Part shown: piece by piece, positions 21,619 through 29,864 of the stretch
Position numbering within the stretch: the first letter of the stretch is position 1
Layout of the letters: each line of letters begins with the position of its first letter
Program-made: the position numbers and the translations under genes
Notes under the pieces: generated by a model
Seen by the model: only the letters and a program-made list of their open reading frames with translations
Told to the model about the DNA's origin: nothing
The model's database searches: none
From: Devosia sp. 66-22
GTDB taxonomy: Bacteria; Pseudomonadota; Alphaproteobacteria; Rhizobiales; Devosiaceae
Direction of reading: 5' to 3'
NCBI GenBank assembly: GCA_001899065.1
Contig: MKUZ01000009.1
Coordinates: 124,001-188,000 of the forward strand
Length of the DNA: 64,000 bases

Positions 21619-22643
21619 GCGGCGTCGGCCGCCACGGCGAGACTGGCGACGCGGTTCCGGCCGCTTTGCTTGGCGCGGTAGAGGCAGCGGTCGGCACGAT
21701 CGAGCAGGTGCGCGATAGACTCGCCGGGTTCGAGCTCGGCGACACCGATCGAAGCCGTGACGCCGCCCAGGATATCGGTTCCCATGGCGCTGGCGAGGTC
21801 GGCGGCCGCCACGGCCTGCCGCATACCGTCGGCCGCGTCGTACGCGGCGGCGAGCGCCGTTCCAGCCAGCACCACCACGAACTCGTCGCCGCCGGTGCGC
21901 CCGACGATGTCGCTGGCGCGCGCCGAGGCCAGCAAGGCGTGGCTGACGATGCGCAGCACCTGGTCGCCGACGGGATGGCCGTAGCCATCATTGAGGGTTT
22001 TGAAGTGGTCGATGTCGAGCAGCGCGACACTGAGCGGGTGTTCGGGCGACTGGGCCATCAGCCGGTTCAGCGCCAGGTCGAGGCCGGCGCGGTTGGCGAT
22101 GCCGGTGAGCGGGTCGCGCAGCGTGCTTTCGCGCGAGCGGCCGATCTCCGCCTTGGTCACCGCCAGCTCGCGATGCGCCTCGGCCAGTTCGCCGGCGAGT
22201 GCCATATTGGCGCGCAGCACGAGCTTGTGACTGACCTCGAGCCGTTGCACCCATTCGCGCAGCAGGCCGGCGTCCAGCCGTTCGGCGCCGAAATGGCCGC
22301 CCGCTTCGGCCAGCGAGCGCGAATGGCGGGCCGACGCTTCGCTGCGCTCAACGAGCAGCCGATCGAGCGTGGCGAGCCGCGACAGCATCTGGCCAAGAGC
22401 CTGGTCGAGCGCCTCGCTGTTTTCGTAGGGCGCGATGAATTCGGTGTAGAGCCGTTTGCCCACGGCCCCCTTGCCATCGGTCAGCACCGTGCCGACACGT
22501 TCGGCCATGAGCCCTTTGGCCCCGGCCACATAGTCGAAGAACAGCCGGTAGAAGGCGGGCAGCGGCGGAACGCGGGCGCGCTCCAGCAGTGCGAGGACGG
22601 CATCGCCCTGGCTTTGACTCAGATCGAACGCGGCCTTTGACAC
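21615..22643 (-). CDS. GGDEF-domain diguanylate cyclase
   Basis: This protein makes cyclic di-GMP, the second messenger for motility and biofilm control. The 342-residue protein starts at GTG 22643. The N-terminal ~170 residues are helical, soluble and without a recognised sensor domain, ending in a coiled-coil-like segment (LAGELAEAHRELAVTKAEIG). The catalytic domain starts DPLTGIANRAGLDLAL. It has VALLDIDHFKTLND, the exact active-site motif GGDEF, and an RxxD inhibitory site (RASD) five residues upstream, so it should be active and product-inhibited. The closing motif is LLDRADRCLYRAKQSGRNRV. It is convergent with the metH operon, overlapping by four bases, and no EAL domain is attached. 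Confidence 0.93.
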   Translation of the reverse strand: MSKAAFDLSQSQGDAVLALLERARVPPLPAFYRLFFDYVAGAKGLMAERVGTVLTDGKGAVGKRLYTEFIAPYENSEALDQALGQMLSRLATLDRLLVERSEASARHSRSLAEAGGHFGAERLDAGLLREWVQRLEVSHKLVLRANMALAGELAEAHRELAVTKAEIGRSRESTLRDPLTGIANRAGLDLALNRLMAQSPEHPLSVALLDIDHFKTLNDGYGHPVGDQVLRIVSHALLASARASDIVGRTGGDEFVVVLAGTALAAAYDAADGMRQAVAAADLASAMGTDILGGVTASIGVAELEPGESIAHLLDRADRCLYRAKQSGRNRVASLAVAADAA

Positions 22644-22717
22644 GGCCCAGATACCCCAGCGCGGTCCCTTCTGGACCGCCGTCTGCAGTTCTTAGCCGAC
22701 CATCCGTTTAGAACCGC

Positions 22718-23620
22718 TTACGGTGTGAGGTCGCTCGGGGGCGCGAGGCCGTTGATGAGGCTGGCGGTGGTGACCGTGTTGGCGAGGAGGCAGGCAATTG
22801 TCATCGGCCCGACACCGCCCGGCACCGGCGTGATCCAGCCGGCAACGTCCTTGGCCGCGGCGAAGTCGACATCGCCGACGGTGCGTGTCTTGCCCTCGCC
22901 CTTCTCGGGCGCCGCTATGCGGTTGATGCCCACATCGATCACCGCCGCGCCCGGCTTGATCCAGTCGCCCTTGATCATCAGCGGCCGGCCGACCGCGGCG
23001 ACGACGATGTCGGCCCCGCGCACCACGCCGGGCAGGTCGACGGTGCGGGAATGGGCGACGGTGACGGTGCAGTTCTCGCGCAGGAGGAGCTGCGCCATCG
23101 GCTTGCCCACGAGGTTCGAGCGTCCGACGATGACGGCGTGCTTGCCGGCGAGGTCGCCGACGAAATCGCGCAGCAGCATCAGGCAGCCCAGCGGCGTGCA
23201 GGCCACCGGCCCGGGCAGGCCGATCTGCACCTTGCCGACGCTGGCGGGGGTGAAGCAGTCGACGTCCTTGTCGGGCGAGATGGTGGCGATCACCTTGTTG
23301 GGGTCGACCTGCCGGGGCAGCGGGAGCTGGACGAGGATGCCGTGGATCTTCGGGTCGGCATTGAGCTTTTCGATCAGGGCCAGTACCTCGGCCTCCGGCG
23401 CGGTGTCGGGCAGCTCGTACTTTTCCGAGTACATGCCGACCTCGACGGTCTGCCGGGCCTTGTTGCTCACATAGATCTGGCTCGCCGGGTCGTGCCCGAC
23501 GATGACGACGGCGAGGCCGGGGGTGATGCCGTGTTCGGCCTTGAGCCGGGCAACATGGCCGGCGATGCGGCCGCGCAGCCCTTCGGCATAGGATTTTCCG
23601 TCGATGATCTGGGCAGTCAT
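22718..23620 (-). CDS. folD: Bifunctional methylenetetrahydrofolate dehydrogenase/cyclohydrolase
   Basis: FolD interconverts 5,10-methylene-, methenyl- and 10-formyl-tetrahydrofolate, feeding purine and formyl-Met-tRNA synthesis. The 300-residue length is typical. Landmarks are [20 protein letters not shown] with the catalytic Lys, [23 protein letters not shown], the NADP-binding [18 protein letters not shown] and the signature [19 protein letters not shown] near the C-terminus. It lies 30 bases after pxpA on the same strand, so it may be cotranscribed. Together with nearby metH it places two one-carbon genes in this region. Confidence 0.97.
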   Translation of the reverse strand: MTAQIIDGKSYAEGLRGRIAGHVARLKAEHGITPGLAVVIVGHDPASQIYVSNKARQTVEVGMYSEKYELPDTAPEAEVLALIEKLNADPKIHGILVQLPLPRQVDPNKVIATISPDKDVDCFTPASVGKVQIGLPGPVACTPLGCLMLLRDFVGDLAGKHAVIVGRSNLVGKPMAQLLLRENCTVTVAHSRTVDLPGVVRGADIVVAAVGRPLMIKGDWIKPGAAVIDVGINRIAAPEKGEGKTRTVGDVDFAAAKDVAGWITPVPGGVGPMTIACLLANTVTTASLINGLAPPSDLTP

Positions 23621-23650
23621 GGGTCACCTCGCTCGTCTGGCGGCCCTATT

Positions 23651-24394
23651 TCACAGCGCGGCGCGTATCTCAACCCCATCGGACGCAAGGGCGTCCCGCA
23701 CGGCGCGCGCAATGCCCACCGCATCGGGCGTGTCGCCATGGATGCACAGCGACCGTGCGCCGGTGTGCACGATGCTGCCTTCGGCGGCGACGATCTCGCC
23801 CGCGGCCGCCAGCCGCACGGCGCGCGCCGCGATGTCCGTCACGTCGTGCAGCACGGCGCCGGGCATCTGCCGGGGCACCAGCAGGCCGCCGGGCTGGTAG
23901 GCGCGGTCGGCATAGGCCTCGCGAATGGTGCGATAGCCGAGCGCTTCGGCGACCTCGACCTGCATGGAATTGTCGATCGCCAGCACCGCCATGTCCTGCA
24001 CCAGCCCCTCGATCGCCGCGAGGCACAGGGCCATCACCGCGGGCTCCTCGGCCGCCATGTTGGCGAGGGCGCCGTGCAGCTTCACGTAGCGGACGGGCCA
24101 GCCCTCTTCCTCGGCGATCTCGACCAGCGTGCGGACCTGGGCGCGGATGCTGGCATCGAGCTCCTCGGGCGGCAGCAGCAGACGCCGACGGCCGAAATTC
24201 TCGCGGTCGGCAAAGCCGGGATGGGCGCCGACGATGACGCCCCGTTCCCTGGCGGCCCGGACCGTCGCGCGCATGGTGTCGGCGTCGCCGGCGTGGCCGC
24301 CACAGGCGACATTGGCCGACGACACGATGCCGAGCATCGCCGCATCGTCGCCGACGCCCTCGCCCAGATCGGCATTGAGGTCGAGCCAGCTCAC
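23651..24394 (-). CDS. pxpA: 5-oxoprolinase subunit PxpA (LamB/YcsF family)
   Basis: PxpA works with PxpB and PxpC as the prokaryotic ATP-dependent 5-oxoprolinase, converting pyroglutamate to glutamate. The 247-residue protein starts at GTG 24394, overlapping the pxpC stop as GTGA. Family landmarks are LDLNADLGEGVGDDAAML, SSANVACGGHAGDADTM, VIVGAHPGFADRENFGRR, YVKLHGALANM and the closing VHTGARSLCIHGDTPDAV. The order on the transcript is pxpB-pxpC-pxpA, so all three subunits are present and adjacent. Confidence 0.95.
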   Translation of the reverse strand: MSWLDLNADLGEGVGDDAAMLGIVSSANVACGGHAGDADTMRATVRAARERGVIVGAHPGFADRENFGRRRLLLPPEELDASIRAQVRTLVEIAEEEGWPVRYVKLHGALANMAAEEPAVMALCLAAIEGLVQDMAVLAIDNSMQVEVAEALGYRTIREAYADRAYQPGGLLVPRQMPGAVLHDVTDIAARAVRLAAAGEIVAAEGSIVHTGARSLCIHGDTPDAVGIARAVRDALASDGVEIRAAL

Positions 24395-25194
24395 GGCCGC
24401 ACCGGCAGGAAGCTGACCGCCGTGCCCGGCCGCATCTGGGCGAAGCGGTCGAGATCGGCGCTGACGATGGTGGCGATGCGCGGGTAGCCGCCGGTCGGCT
24501 GGTGGTCGCGCATCAGCACGATGGGCGTGCCGTCGCCGAGGATCTGGATGTCGCCCGGAACGATCGCATCGGAGACGAGGTTGAGCCGCGCCTGGTCGCG
24601 GAACAGTCCGTCCGGGTCCTCGAGCCGCACGCCCATGCGGTCGAGGCTGGTGGTCACGCGGAACGTCGCGGTCTCGAACCGCGCGCGCAGATCGGGCTCG
24701 AACAGGTCGGCATGGAGGCCCCAGACGACGCGAAGCGGCCCCTCGCCGCCTGCGAGCACGGCGGGCACCGGCGGCGAGCCCTCCTCGCCGAAGCCGATCC
24801 TGTCACCTGCCCTGAGCGCCCTGCCCTCGTAGCCGCCGAGCCCCACCGTGACGTTGGTCGAGCGGCTGCCCAGCACGGGCGCAATGTCGATCTCGCGGTC
24901 GAACCGGACATAGCCGTAATTGCCCGCGGCGGGCGGCAGATCGACCCGTTCGCCGGCTCCGAGCACGCGGACATCGGGCGTCGCGATGGTCAGCGGCCCG
25001 TCAGTCTCGAACGCCAGCCCCTGCGTAAACTCGATGCCGGTGGCGCCGGCCCGCGGCAGCGCCGCACCGGCGCGGGCAAACGCGCCGCGATCCATCGGCC
25101 CCGAGGCGCTGACGCCATGGCGCAGCATGCCGAAGCGGCCGGCGTCCTGCAGCGTCGCCAGCGGCCCGGCGCGAAGGATGGTGATGACAGTCAC
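24391..25194 (-). CDS. pxpC: 5-oxoprolinase subunit PxpC (biotin-dependent carboxyltransferase family)
   Basis: PxpC is the second allophanate-hydrolase-like subunit of the 5-oxoprolinase complex. The 267-residue protein starts at GTG 25194, overlapping pxpB as GTGA. Recognisable are the N-terminal TLQDAGRFGMLRHGVSASGPMD and ARAGAALPRAGATGIEFTQG, a central GFGEEGSPP region, and the C-terminal signature DRMGVRLEDP followed by GDGTPIVLMRDHQPTGGYPRIA. It is somewhat short for the family (about 300), but no motif is missing. It is translationally coupled on both sides to pxpB and pxpA. Confidence 0.94.
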   Translation of the reverse strand: MTVITILRAGPLATLQDAGRFGMLRHGVSASGPMDRGAFARAGAALPRAGATGIEFTQGLAFETDGPLTIATPDVRVLGAGERVDLPPAAGNYGYVRFDREIDIAPVLGSRSTNVTVGLGGYEGRALRAGDRIGFGEEGSPPVPAVLAGGEGPLRVVWGLHADLFEPDLRARFETATFRVTTSLDRMGVRLEDPDGLFRDQARLNLVSDAIVPGDIQILGDGTPIVLMRDHQPTGGYPRIATIVSADLDRFAQMRPGTAVSFLPVRP

Positions 25195-25820
25195 ATCGCC
25201 ACCGTGAACTCGACGGTGTCGCCGGGCGAAAAGGCTGTCGGCGGCGTTTCGTCCGGATCGAAGTTCTGGAATATCGTTCGTCCGATCACGTGCCAGCCGG
25301 TGCGGATCGGTGTCGCGGTAATCGCGGTCTGGCCGGCCGCGAACAGCACCGTCCCTGCCGGGACCATCGGCCGTACCTGCTCGCGCCGCGGCACGACCAG
25401 CGCGGGGCTATGGAAGCCGCAATAGACGAAGCCGGGGGCAAAGCCCGTGGCCAGCACCCGCAGCGGCGTGTCGTTGTGCCGGACGACAAAGGCGCCCGGG
25501 GCGAGCTTCAGCCGGTCGCAGACCTCCATGAGGTCCTCACCGTCGAAGACCACCGGGATGCTCCAGCTGTTCCCGGCCACTTCCACCGGCGCGTCCTGCA
25601 GGCGCAGCCGCAATTCGCCCGAGAGCCGCCAGAAGTCGGTGCCCGGCCGCGTGCGCAGCAGCACCGAGACGAGGCCCGGCGCGATCTCCTCGACACCCTC
25701 GGGCACATCGGCATCGAGCTGCGCGGCAAAGGCGATCGCCTGCCGGTTGGCCGCGTCGGACAGGCTGTCGCCGAAGCGGACGAGCACGGCGGCGTCGCCG
25801 AGGGGCAGGATAGCCGCCAT
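25191..25820 (-). CDS. pxpB: 5-oxoprolinase subunit PxpB
   Basis: PxpB is the KipI-like subunit of 5-oxoprolinase. The 209-residue protein contains ILPLGDAAVLVRFGDSLSDAAN, the strand SWSIPVVFDGEDLMEVCDRL, and the cyclophilin-like signature LATGFAPGFVYCGFHSPALVVPRREQVRPMVPAGTV in its C-terminal half (read from 25600 to 25330). ATG 25820 overlaps the glycosyltransferase stop by one base (TGATG), so the oxoprolinase trio is transcribed behind that gene. Length fits the stand-alone KipI family. Confidence 0.94.
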   Translation of the reverse strand: MAAILPLGDAAVLVRFGDSLSDAANRQAIAFAAQLDADVPEGVEEIAPGLVSVLLRTRPGTDFWRLSGELRLRLQDAPVEVAGNSWSIPVVFDGEDLMEVCDRLKLAPGAFVVRHNDTPLRVLATGFAPGFVYCGFHSPALVVPRREQVRPMVPAGTVLFAAGQTAITATPIRTGWHVIGRTIFQNFDPDETPPTAFSPGDTVEFTVAM

Positions 25821-27049
25821 CAGCGCCGCTCCAGCATCGGCTCGACCAGTGCGCTCCAGGCCGGCTGACAGATCGTCGCGCGGTCGTAGCGCCGGATGAC
25901 CGTTTCGCGCGCGGCCTTACGCATGCCGTCGAATTTCCGCGGGTTGCGGCAGGCCTCGATCATGGCGTCGGCGAGGGCGTCGACGTCGAAGAAGTCGTTG
26001 AGGATGCCGTCGACGCCCGGCGTGATCGCGTCGCGGACCGGCGGTGTGTCGGAACCCAGCACCAGGCATTCGGTGGCCATCGCCTCGAGCAGCGACCAGC
26101 TCATCACGAACGGATAGGTGTAGTAGACATGCGCGCTCGACAGCGACAGCACCTCGATCATCAGCGCATGCTGCACGCGCCCCACGAAGTGGATGCGGCT
26201 GCGGTCGACGCGGTCGGCGACTTCGGCGAACAGCTTCTGCCCCCACGTCGTTCCCTTGTCGGCCGGCTTGCCATAGCCGCCCTCCTCGTCGGCGCCGATG
26301 ATGATCACGTCGGCGTCGGGCACCTCGGCCAGCAGCCTGGGCAGGGCGCGCGTGAAGATGTGGAAGCCGCGCAACGGCTCGAAGCGACGGTTGATCAGCG
26401 TGATCAGTGGACGCGACCCGTCGATCACCTTGCCGCCGCCCATGGTGAGCCGCGGACTGGGATGACGTTTTACCACCGCCGTATCGACGCCCTCGTGGAT
26501 GATATGCGTGCGCTGCCGGAACATCTCGGGCAGCACCGAGGCCTGGAACGGCGTCGGCGCCACGATCGCGTCCGCCTCGGCGAGCGCCATCGCCATGCCG
26601 GCATTCTTGGCATAGAGTTCGTGCGGATCGCGCTCGCGCGGCGGGCTGAATTCGGGATCGAAACCGACGTCGCCGCCGCGGCTGCGATAGTAGTATTCGG
26701 CATAGGCGATCTGCCGCGCGGCCGGGAAGATTTCGCGCATATAGATCGTCTCGCCCCAGCCGGGATGCCCCACGATCAGCGCCGGGTCCCAGCCGTCCGC
26801 CTTGAGCCTGAGGGCCGCCTGCGCCGCCGCTCCGCCACGGATCAGGTCGGCTTCCGCGCGCACCGCCACCGGCAGGATGCCCTCGGTGGTGCCGCGCCGC
26901 GCGCCCCATTTGACCAGCGTCAGTCCGTCGAACGCCCGGCCGGTCTCCGAGGAAATCGCCGCGACCCGATGCCCGTCGGCATGCAGCTTCTGCGCAATGA
27001 ACCCGAACTGGGCGGGGAAATTGTTATGCACGAAAAGCACATCGCTCAT
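25820..27049 (-). CDS. Glycosyltransferase (GT4-like)
   Basis: A 409-residue cytoplasmic glycosyltransferase. The N-terminal Rossmann domain starts LFVHNNFPAQFGFIAQKLHADGHRV, with WDPALIVGHPGWGET and the sugar-acceptor region after it. The C-terminal domain has the GT4 E-x7-E type region around LLEAMATECLVLGSDTPPVRDAI, which normally binds the nucleotide-sugar ribose and phosphates. An aromatic stretch ARQIAYAEYYYRSRGGD resembles other bacterial GT4 proteins acting in exopolysaccharide or glycolipid assembly. Donor and acceptor are unknown. Its stop overlaps pxpB, an odd pairing of sugar transfer with pyroglutamate metabolism that may be only transcriptional convenience. Confidence 0.82.
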   Translation of the reverse strand: MSDVLFVHNNFPAQFGFIAQKLHADGHRVAAISSETGRAFDGLTLVKWGARRGTTEGILPVAVRAEADLIRGGAAAQAALRLKADGWDPALIVGHPGWGETIYMREIFPAARQIAYAEYYYRSRGGDVGFDPEFSPPRERDPHELYAKNAGMAMALAEADAIVAPTPFQASVLPEMFRQRTHIIHEGVDTAVVKRHPSPRLTMGGGKVIDGSRPLITLINRRFEPLRGFHIFTRALPRLLAEVPDADVIIIGADEEGGYGKPADKGTTWGQKLFAEVADRVDRSRIHFVGRVQHALMIEVLSLSSAHVYYTYPFVMSWSLLEAMATECLVLGSDTPPVRDAITPGVDGILNDFFDVDALADAMIEACRNPRKFDGMRKAARETVIRRYDRATICQPAWSALVEPMLERR

Positions 27050-27139
27050 GCCCGTTACTTAGCGAAGGGCGGCAGGGCGCGCGACTGATTTCCGGCGCGG
27101 CTGGACGGCAGGTCCGGTAGCGGCTAAAGGCGCAGTGTC

Positions 27140-27229
27140 GGGCAGGTGGCAGAGCGGTTGATTGCTCCGGTCTTGAAAACCGGCGAAGGTGCAAGCCTTC
27201 CGGGGGTTCGAATCCCTCCCTGCCCGCCA
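27140..27229 (+). tRNA. tRNA-Ser (anticodon UGA)
   Basis: The 90-base gene folds as a class II tRNA. The 7-bp acceptor stem GGGCAGG/CCTGCCC pairs perfectly. Then come the D arm TGGCAGAGCGGTTGA, the anticodon stem CCGGT/ACCGG with loop CTTGAAA giving anticodon TGA, a long variable arm (GAAGGTGCAAGCCTTC), the T arm with TTCGAAT, discriminator G and an encoded CCA at 27227-27229. The long variable arm and G discriminator are serine identity elements. It ends six bases before the convergent sulfotransferase stop. Confidence 0.97.
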
Positions 27230-27235
27230 GCTTTC

Positions 27236-28753
27236 CTACACAGCCTTGCGGCGCGTCACGGCGGCCAGATGGTGGCCCAGAGGGGTCAGGCCGCCGGCGC
27301 GTGCCTCGGGATTGGCCGCGAGGTATTTCGCGGTGTCGAATTTGGGTCCGGGGTCGCGCCCCTCGGCCGCACCGGTGGTCAGGTAGTGAATGACTGGGTT
27401 GACACCCGACCGCAGCACATCGGGATATTGCGACAGGTACCAGGCGGTATCAAACAGCCAGTTGGGATTGTTCCCCAGCAGCCATCCGCGGTTGAGGAAG
27501 TGCCACAGCCGCCGCCGCCCGCCGCGCGGCGATTCCGGATAGCGCTCGGCATACCAATTGCTCTGGAACAGCCTGCTTCCGCGGATCCGGGTGTAGTCAC
27601 GCACCGACCTGAGCCAGCCATTGGGGCGAAAGCCGCGGGCATTGGCCACGTGCAGGAGGACGTTCCTGGCCGCCTGCTTCTCGATCCTCTCGAGGCTTTC
27701 ATTGGCGGCGGCCGTCTGCTGCTGGAGCAGGTGCCGCAGGTTGAGGCCGTCGGCGCTCTCGGCGTCGAGCCGCTGCTTCAACTGGGCAATGGCCCGGTCG
27801 CGTTCGGCTACCGTCGCGTCCAGCCGCGAGATGTGCTCGGCCTGCTCGGCCGTGATCCGGTTCTTGCTCTGTAGCGCGTCCAGCGCGTCCTCGAACGGCA
27901 CGAGTCGGGCGAAGCCGGAGAAGCCGTCGGCGATCGCCTTCGCCTCTTCCCGCTTGTGCGCATAGGCCTCGCCGCTGCGCAGCAGGGCGTACAGACGGCC
28001 GATCTGGTCATCCTGCGAGGGATCGGACGAGATGTTGTGGCGCCGGTCGCTGTTGATCGACCTCAGGATGTCCGCAAGCGCGGCGGAATTGCGCGGCAGC
28101 TCGACCCCCACGAAGGCCGCCAGCCGCTCGGCGGCGCGCTCGGGTGCCTCGAACCAGTCGTCGTAGCTCACCACCAGATGGTCGTCCGGAGCGTTGGAGA
28201 TGAAGTCGCAATTGCAGAGCATCCAGCGGTAGGCGCCGGCGGCATGCGGTATGCGATCGCGCTTCCACAGCGAGGCCGCGACCTCGGCCGGGTTGCGGAC
28301 GCACAGGACATATCTGGGGGCCAGCTGCTTCCGCTCGAGGATCTGACTCCACAATGGGAGCAGGCGCGTGACGCGTGGATCCTTGAAACCGAACAGCTCG
28401 TCGGCCGGCATCCGGCTGTCGAGAAAACCCTCGATCCGTGAACGGATTGCCTTGATTTCCGGCCTCGCCCACCAGGCCGGCGGAAACGCCAGATCGTGCA
28501 GCGGCGCGTACTCGGCGATTTCGCCATTTGCCCTGTTCAGCGCGGCCAGGAGCTGGTTGTGAAGATCAACGAGCTCCCAGCGCTCCCAGTGCCCCTCTTC
28601 ATTGCCCGGACCGACACCGACATCGTCGGCAATGTCCACGCCGAGCGCGCCGAGTAATCTTGCGCAAAGCGACGTTCCACTGCGGTGCATGCCCGCAACG
28701 ACTACGATTCGCCGTCCTTCCGGCGGGACAATTGCGCTGTTATTGTGTTCCAA
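27236..28753 (-). CDS. Sulfotransferase-family protein with C-terminal polysaccharide-associated repeats
   Basis: A 505-residue protein read from TTG 28753. The N-terminal ~250 residues look like a PAPS-dependent sulfotransferase: 5'-phosphosulfate loop VVVAGMHRSGTSLCARLLGA near residue 20, FGFKDPRVTRLLPLW, and YVLCVRNPAEVAASLWKRD for the 3'-phosphate site. A helical/coiled-coil linker follows (ITAEQAEHISRLDATVAERD and onward). The last ~110 residues hold repeated units of the type SNWYAERYPES, FDTAWYLSQYPDV, NPVIHYLTTGAAEGRDPGP and FDTAKYLAANPEA, seen at the ends of glycosyltransferases for surface polysaccharides. It probably sulfates or recognises a surface glycan. Confidence 0.8.
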   Translation of the reverse strand: MEHNNSAIVPPEGRRIVVVAGMHRSGTSLCARLLGALGVDIADDVGVGPGNEEGHWERWELVDLHNQLLAALNRANGEIAEYAPLHDLAFPPAWWARPEIKAIRSRIEGFLDSRMPADELFGFKDPRVTRLLPLWSQILERKQLAPRYVLCVRNPAEVAASLWKRDRIPHAAGAYRWMLCNCDFISNAPDDHLVVSYDDWFEAPERAAERLAAFVGVELPRNSAALADILRSINSDRRHNISSDPSQDDQIGRLYALLRSGEAYAHKREEAKAIADGFSGFARLVPFEDALDALQSKNRITAEQAEHISRLDATVAERDRAIAQLKQRLDAESADGLNLRHLLQQQTAAANESLERIEKQAARNVLLHVANARGFRPNGWLRSVRDYTRIRGSRLFQSNWYAERYPESPRGGRRRLWHFLNRGWLLGNNPNWLFDTAWYLSQYPDVLRSGVNPVIHYLTTGAAEGRDPGPKFDTAKYLAANPEARAGGLTPLGHHLAAVTRRKAV

Positions 28754-28895
28754 CTTGCTCTTTCTTCTCGGGCCGGCGCGCAGTATTTCCCAGCATTTGA
28801 CAGGATTTACAGGCCATACCCGGCAGCTAGGGCGACGTTCTAGTCACCCGGTACGGCGAACCATGGCAGCTATCTTTGGGACGGGCAACCACGGC

Positions 28896-29864
28896 TTAGG
28901 GCGTGAGCACCGTTGCTCCAGTGGTTTGTCGCGCCTCGAGCGCCCGGTGGGCCTGCTGCACGTCGGCGAGGCCGAAGCGCTGGTCGATGGTGGGGCGGAT
29001 TTTGCCCGTTTCGAGCGCCTCGAGCACCGCCCCGATCGAGCGCTGGAACAATTCCCTGCTCCCCACATAGGAGCCTCCGGTGGGTCGGGTCAGATAGAGC
29101 GAGCCGCGGGACTGCAGCATGCTGAGCGCGACGCCGGTGACCGGCCCCGAGGCATTGCCGAAGCTGACCATCAAGCCACGCGGGCGGAGGGTGTCGAGCG
29201 AGCCCTCGAATGTCGCCTGGCCGACCCCGTCATAGACCACGTCGACGCCACGGCCGCCGGTCGCCTCGCGGACCCGGGCGGGCCAGCCCTCCTCGCGCGA
29301 GTTGAAGGCGTGGGCGGCGCCATTGGCCCGGGCGCGGGCCACCTTGTCGTCGGAGCCGGCGAGCGCGATGACCGTGGCGCCGAGCGCCGCGCCCCATTGG
29401 ACGAGGAGCGTGCCGGTGCCGCCCGATGCGGCGTGAACGAGGATGGTGTCGCCGGGCTTGACCGCCCAGGTGTCGAACAGCAGATATTGCGCCGTCGTGC
29501 CCTTGGTCACGAGCGTCGCCGCAAGATCGGTCGGAACCGATCGGGGCAGCGCCGTCACCCGGGCGGCATTGACTGCCACCTCGTCGGCATAGGCTCCGTC
29601 GCCGGCATAGAGGACGCGGTCGCCTTCGCTCAGCCCGGTGACGCCCGCGCCCACGGCGATGACGACGCCTGCCCCCTCCCCCCCCGGCGTCATCGGCAGC
29701 GGCATCTTGTAGAGGCCGGTCCGCTGGTAGACGTCGATGAAGTTGAGGCCGACCGCCTCGTTGCGGACCACCACTTCGCCGGCCCTGGGCGTCGGGGTCG
29801 GCCGCTCCTCGAGCCGGAGAACCTCCGGCCCGCCCGTTTCGTGGACGACGACGACCCGGCTCAC
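28896..29864 (-). CDS. Quinone oxidoreductase-like zinc-independent alcohol dehydrogenase family protein
   Basis: A 322-residue medium-chain dehydrogenase/reductase of the QOR (Qor, zeta-crystallin) type, using NADPH for one- or two-electron quinone reduction. GTG 29864 overlaps the terC stop (GTGA). Landmarks are VVVVHETGGPEVLRLEERPTP, LNFIDVYQRTGLY, MTPGGEGAGVV, the cofactor loop VHAASGGTGTLLVQWG and VDVVYDGVGQATFEG. The catalytic zinc ligands of true alcohol dehydrogenases are absent, supporting the quinone-reductase class. An open extension upstream of 29864 overlaps terC and is rejected. Physiological substrate unknown. Confidence 0.9.
   Translation of the reverse strand: MSRVVVVHETGGPEVLRLEERPTPTPRAGEVVVRNEAVGLNFIDVYQRTGLYKMPLPMTPGGEGAGVVIAVGAGVTGLSEGDRVLYAGDGAYADEVAVNAARVTALPRSVPTDLAATLVTKGTTAQYLLFDTWAVKPGDTILVHAASGGTGTLLVQWGAALGATVIALAGSDDKVARARANGAAHAFNSREEGWPARVREATGGRGVDVVYDGVGQATFEGSLDTLRPRGLMVSFGNASGPVTGVALSMLQSRGSLYLTRPTGGSYVGSRELFQRSIGAVLEALETGKIRPTIDQRFGLADVQQAHRALEARQTTGATVLTP

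Noticed and set aside
27140-27236. tRNA-Ser as an integration site of a genomic island
   Set aside because: No integrase, no repeat of the tRNA 3' end, and the flanking genes show the same codon style as the rest.
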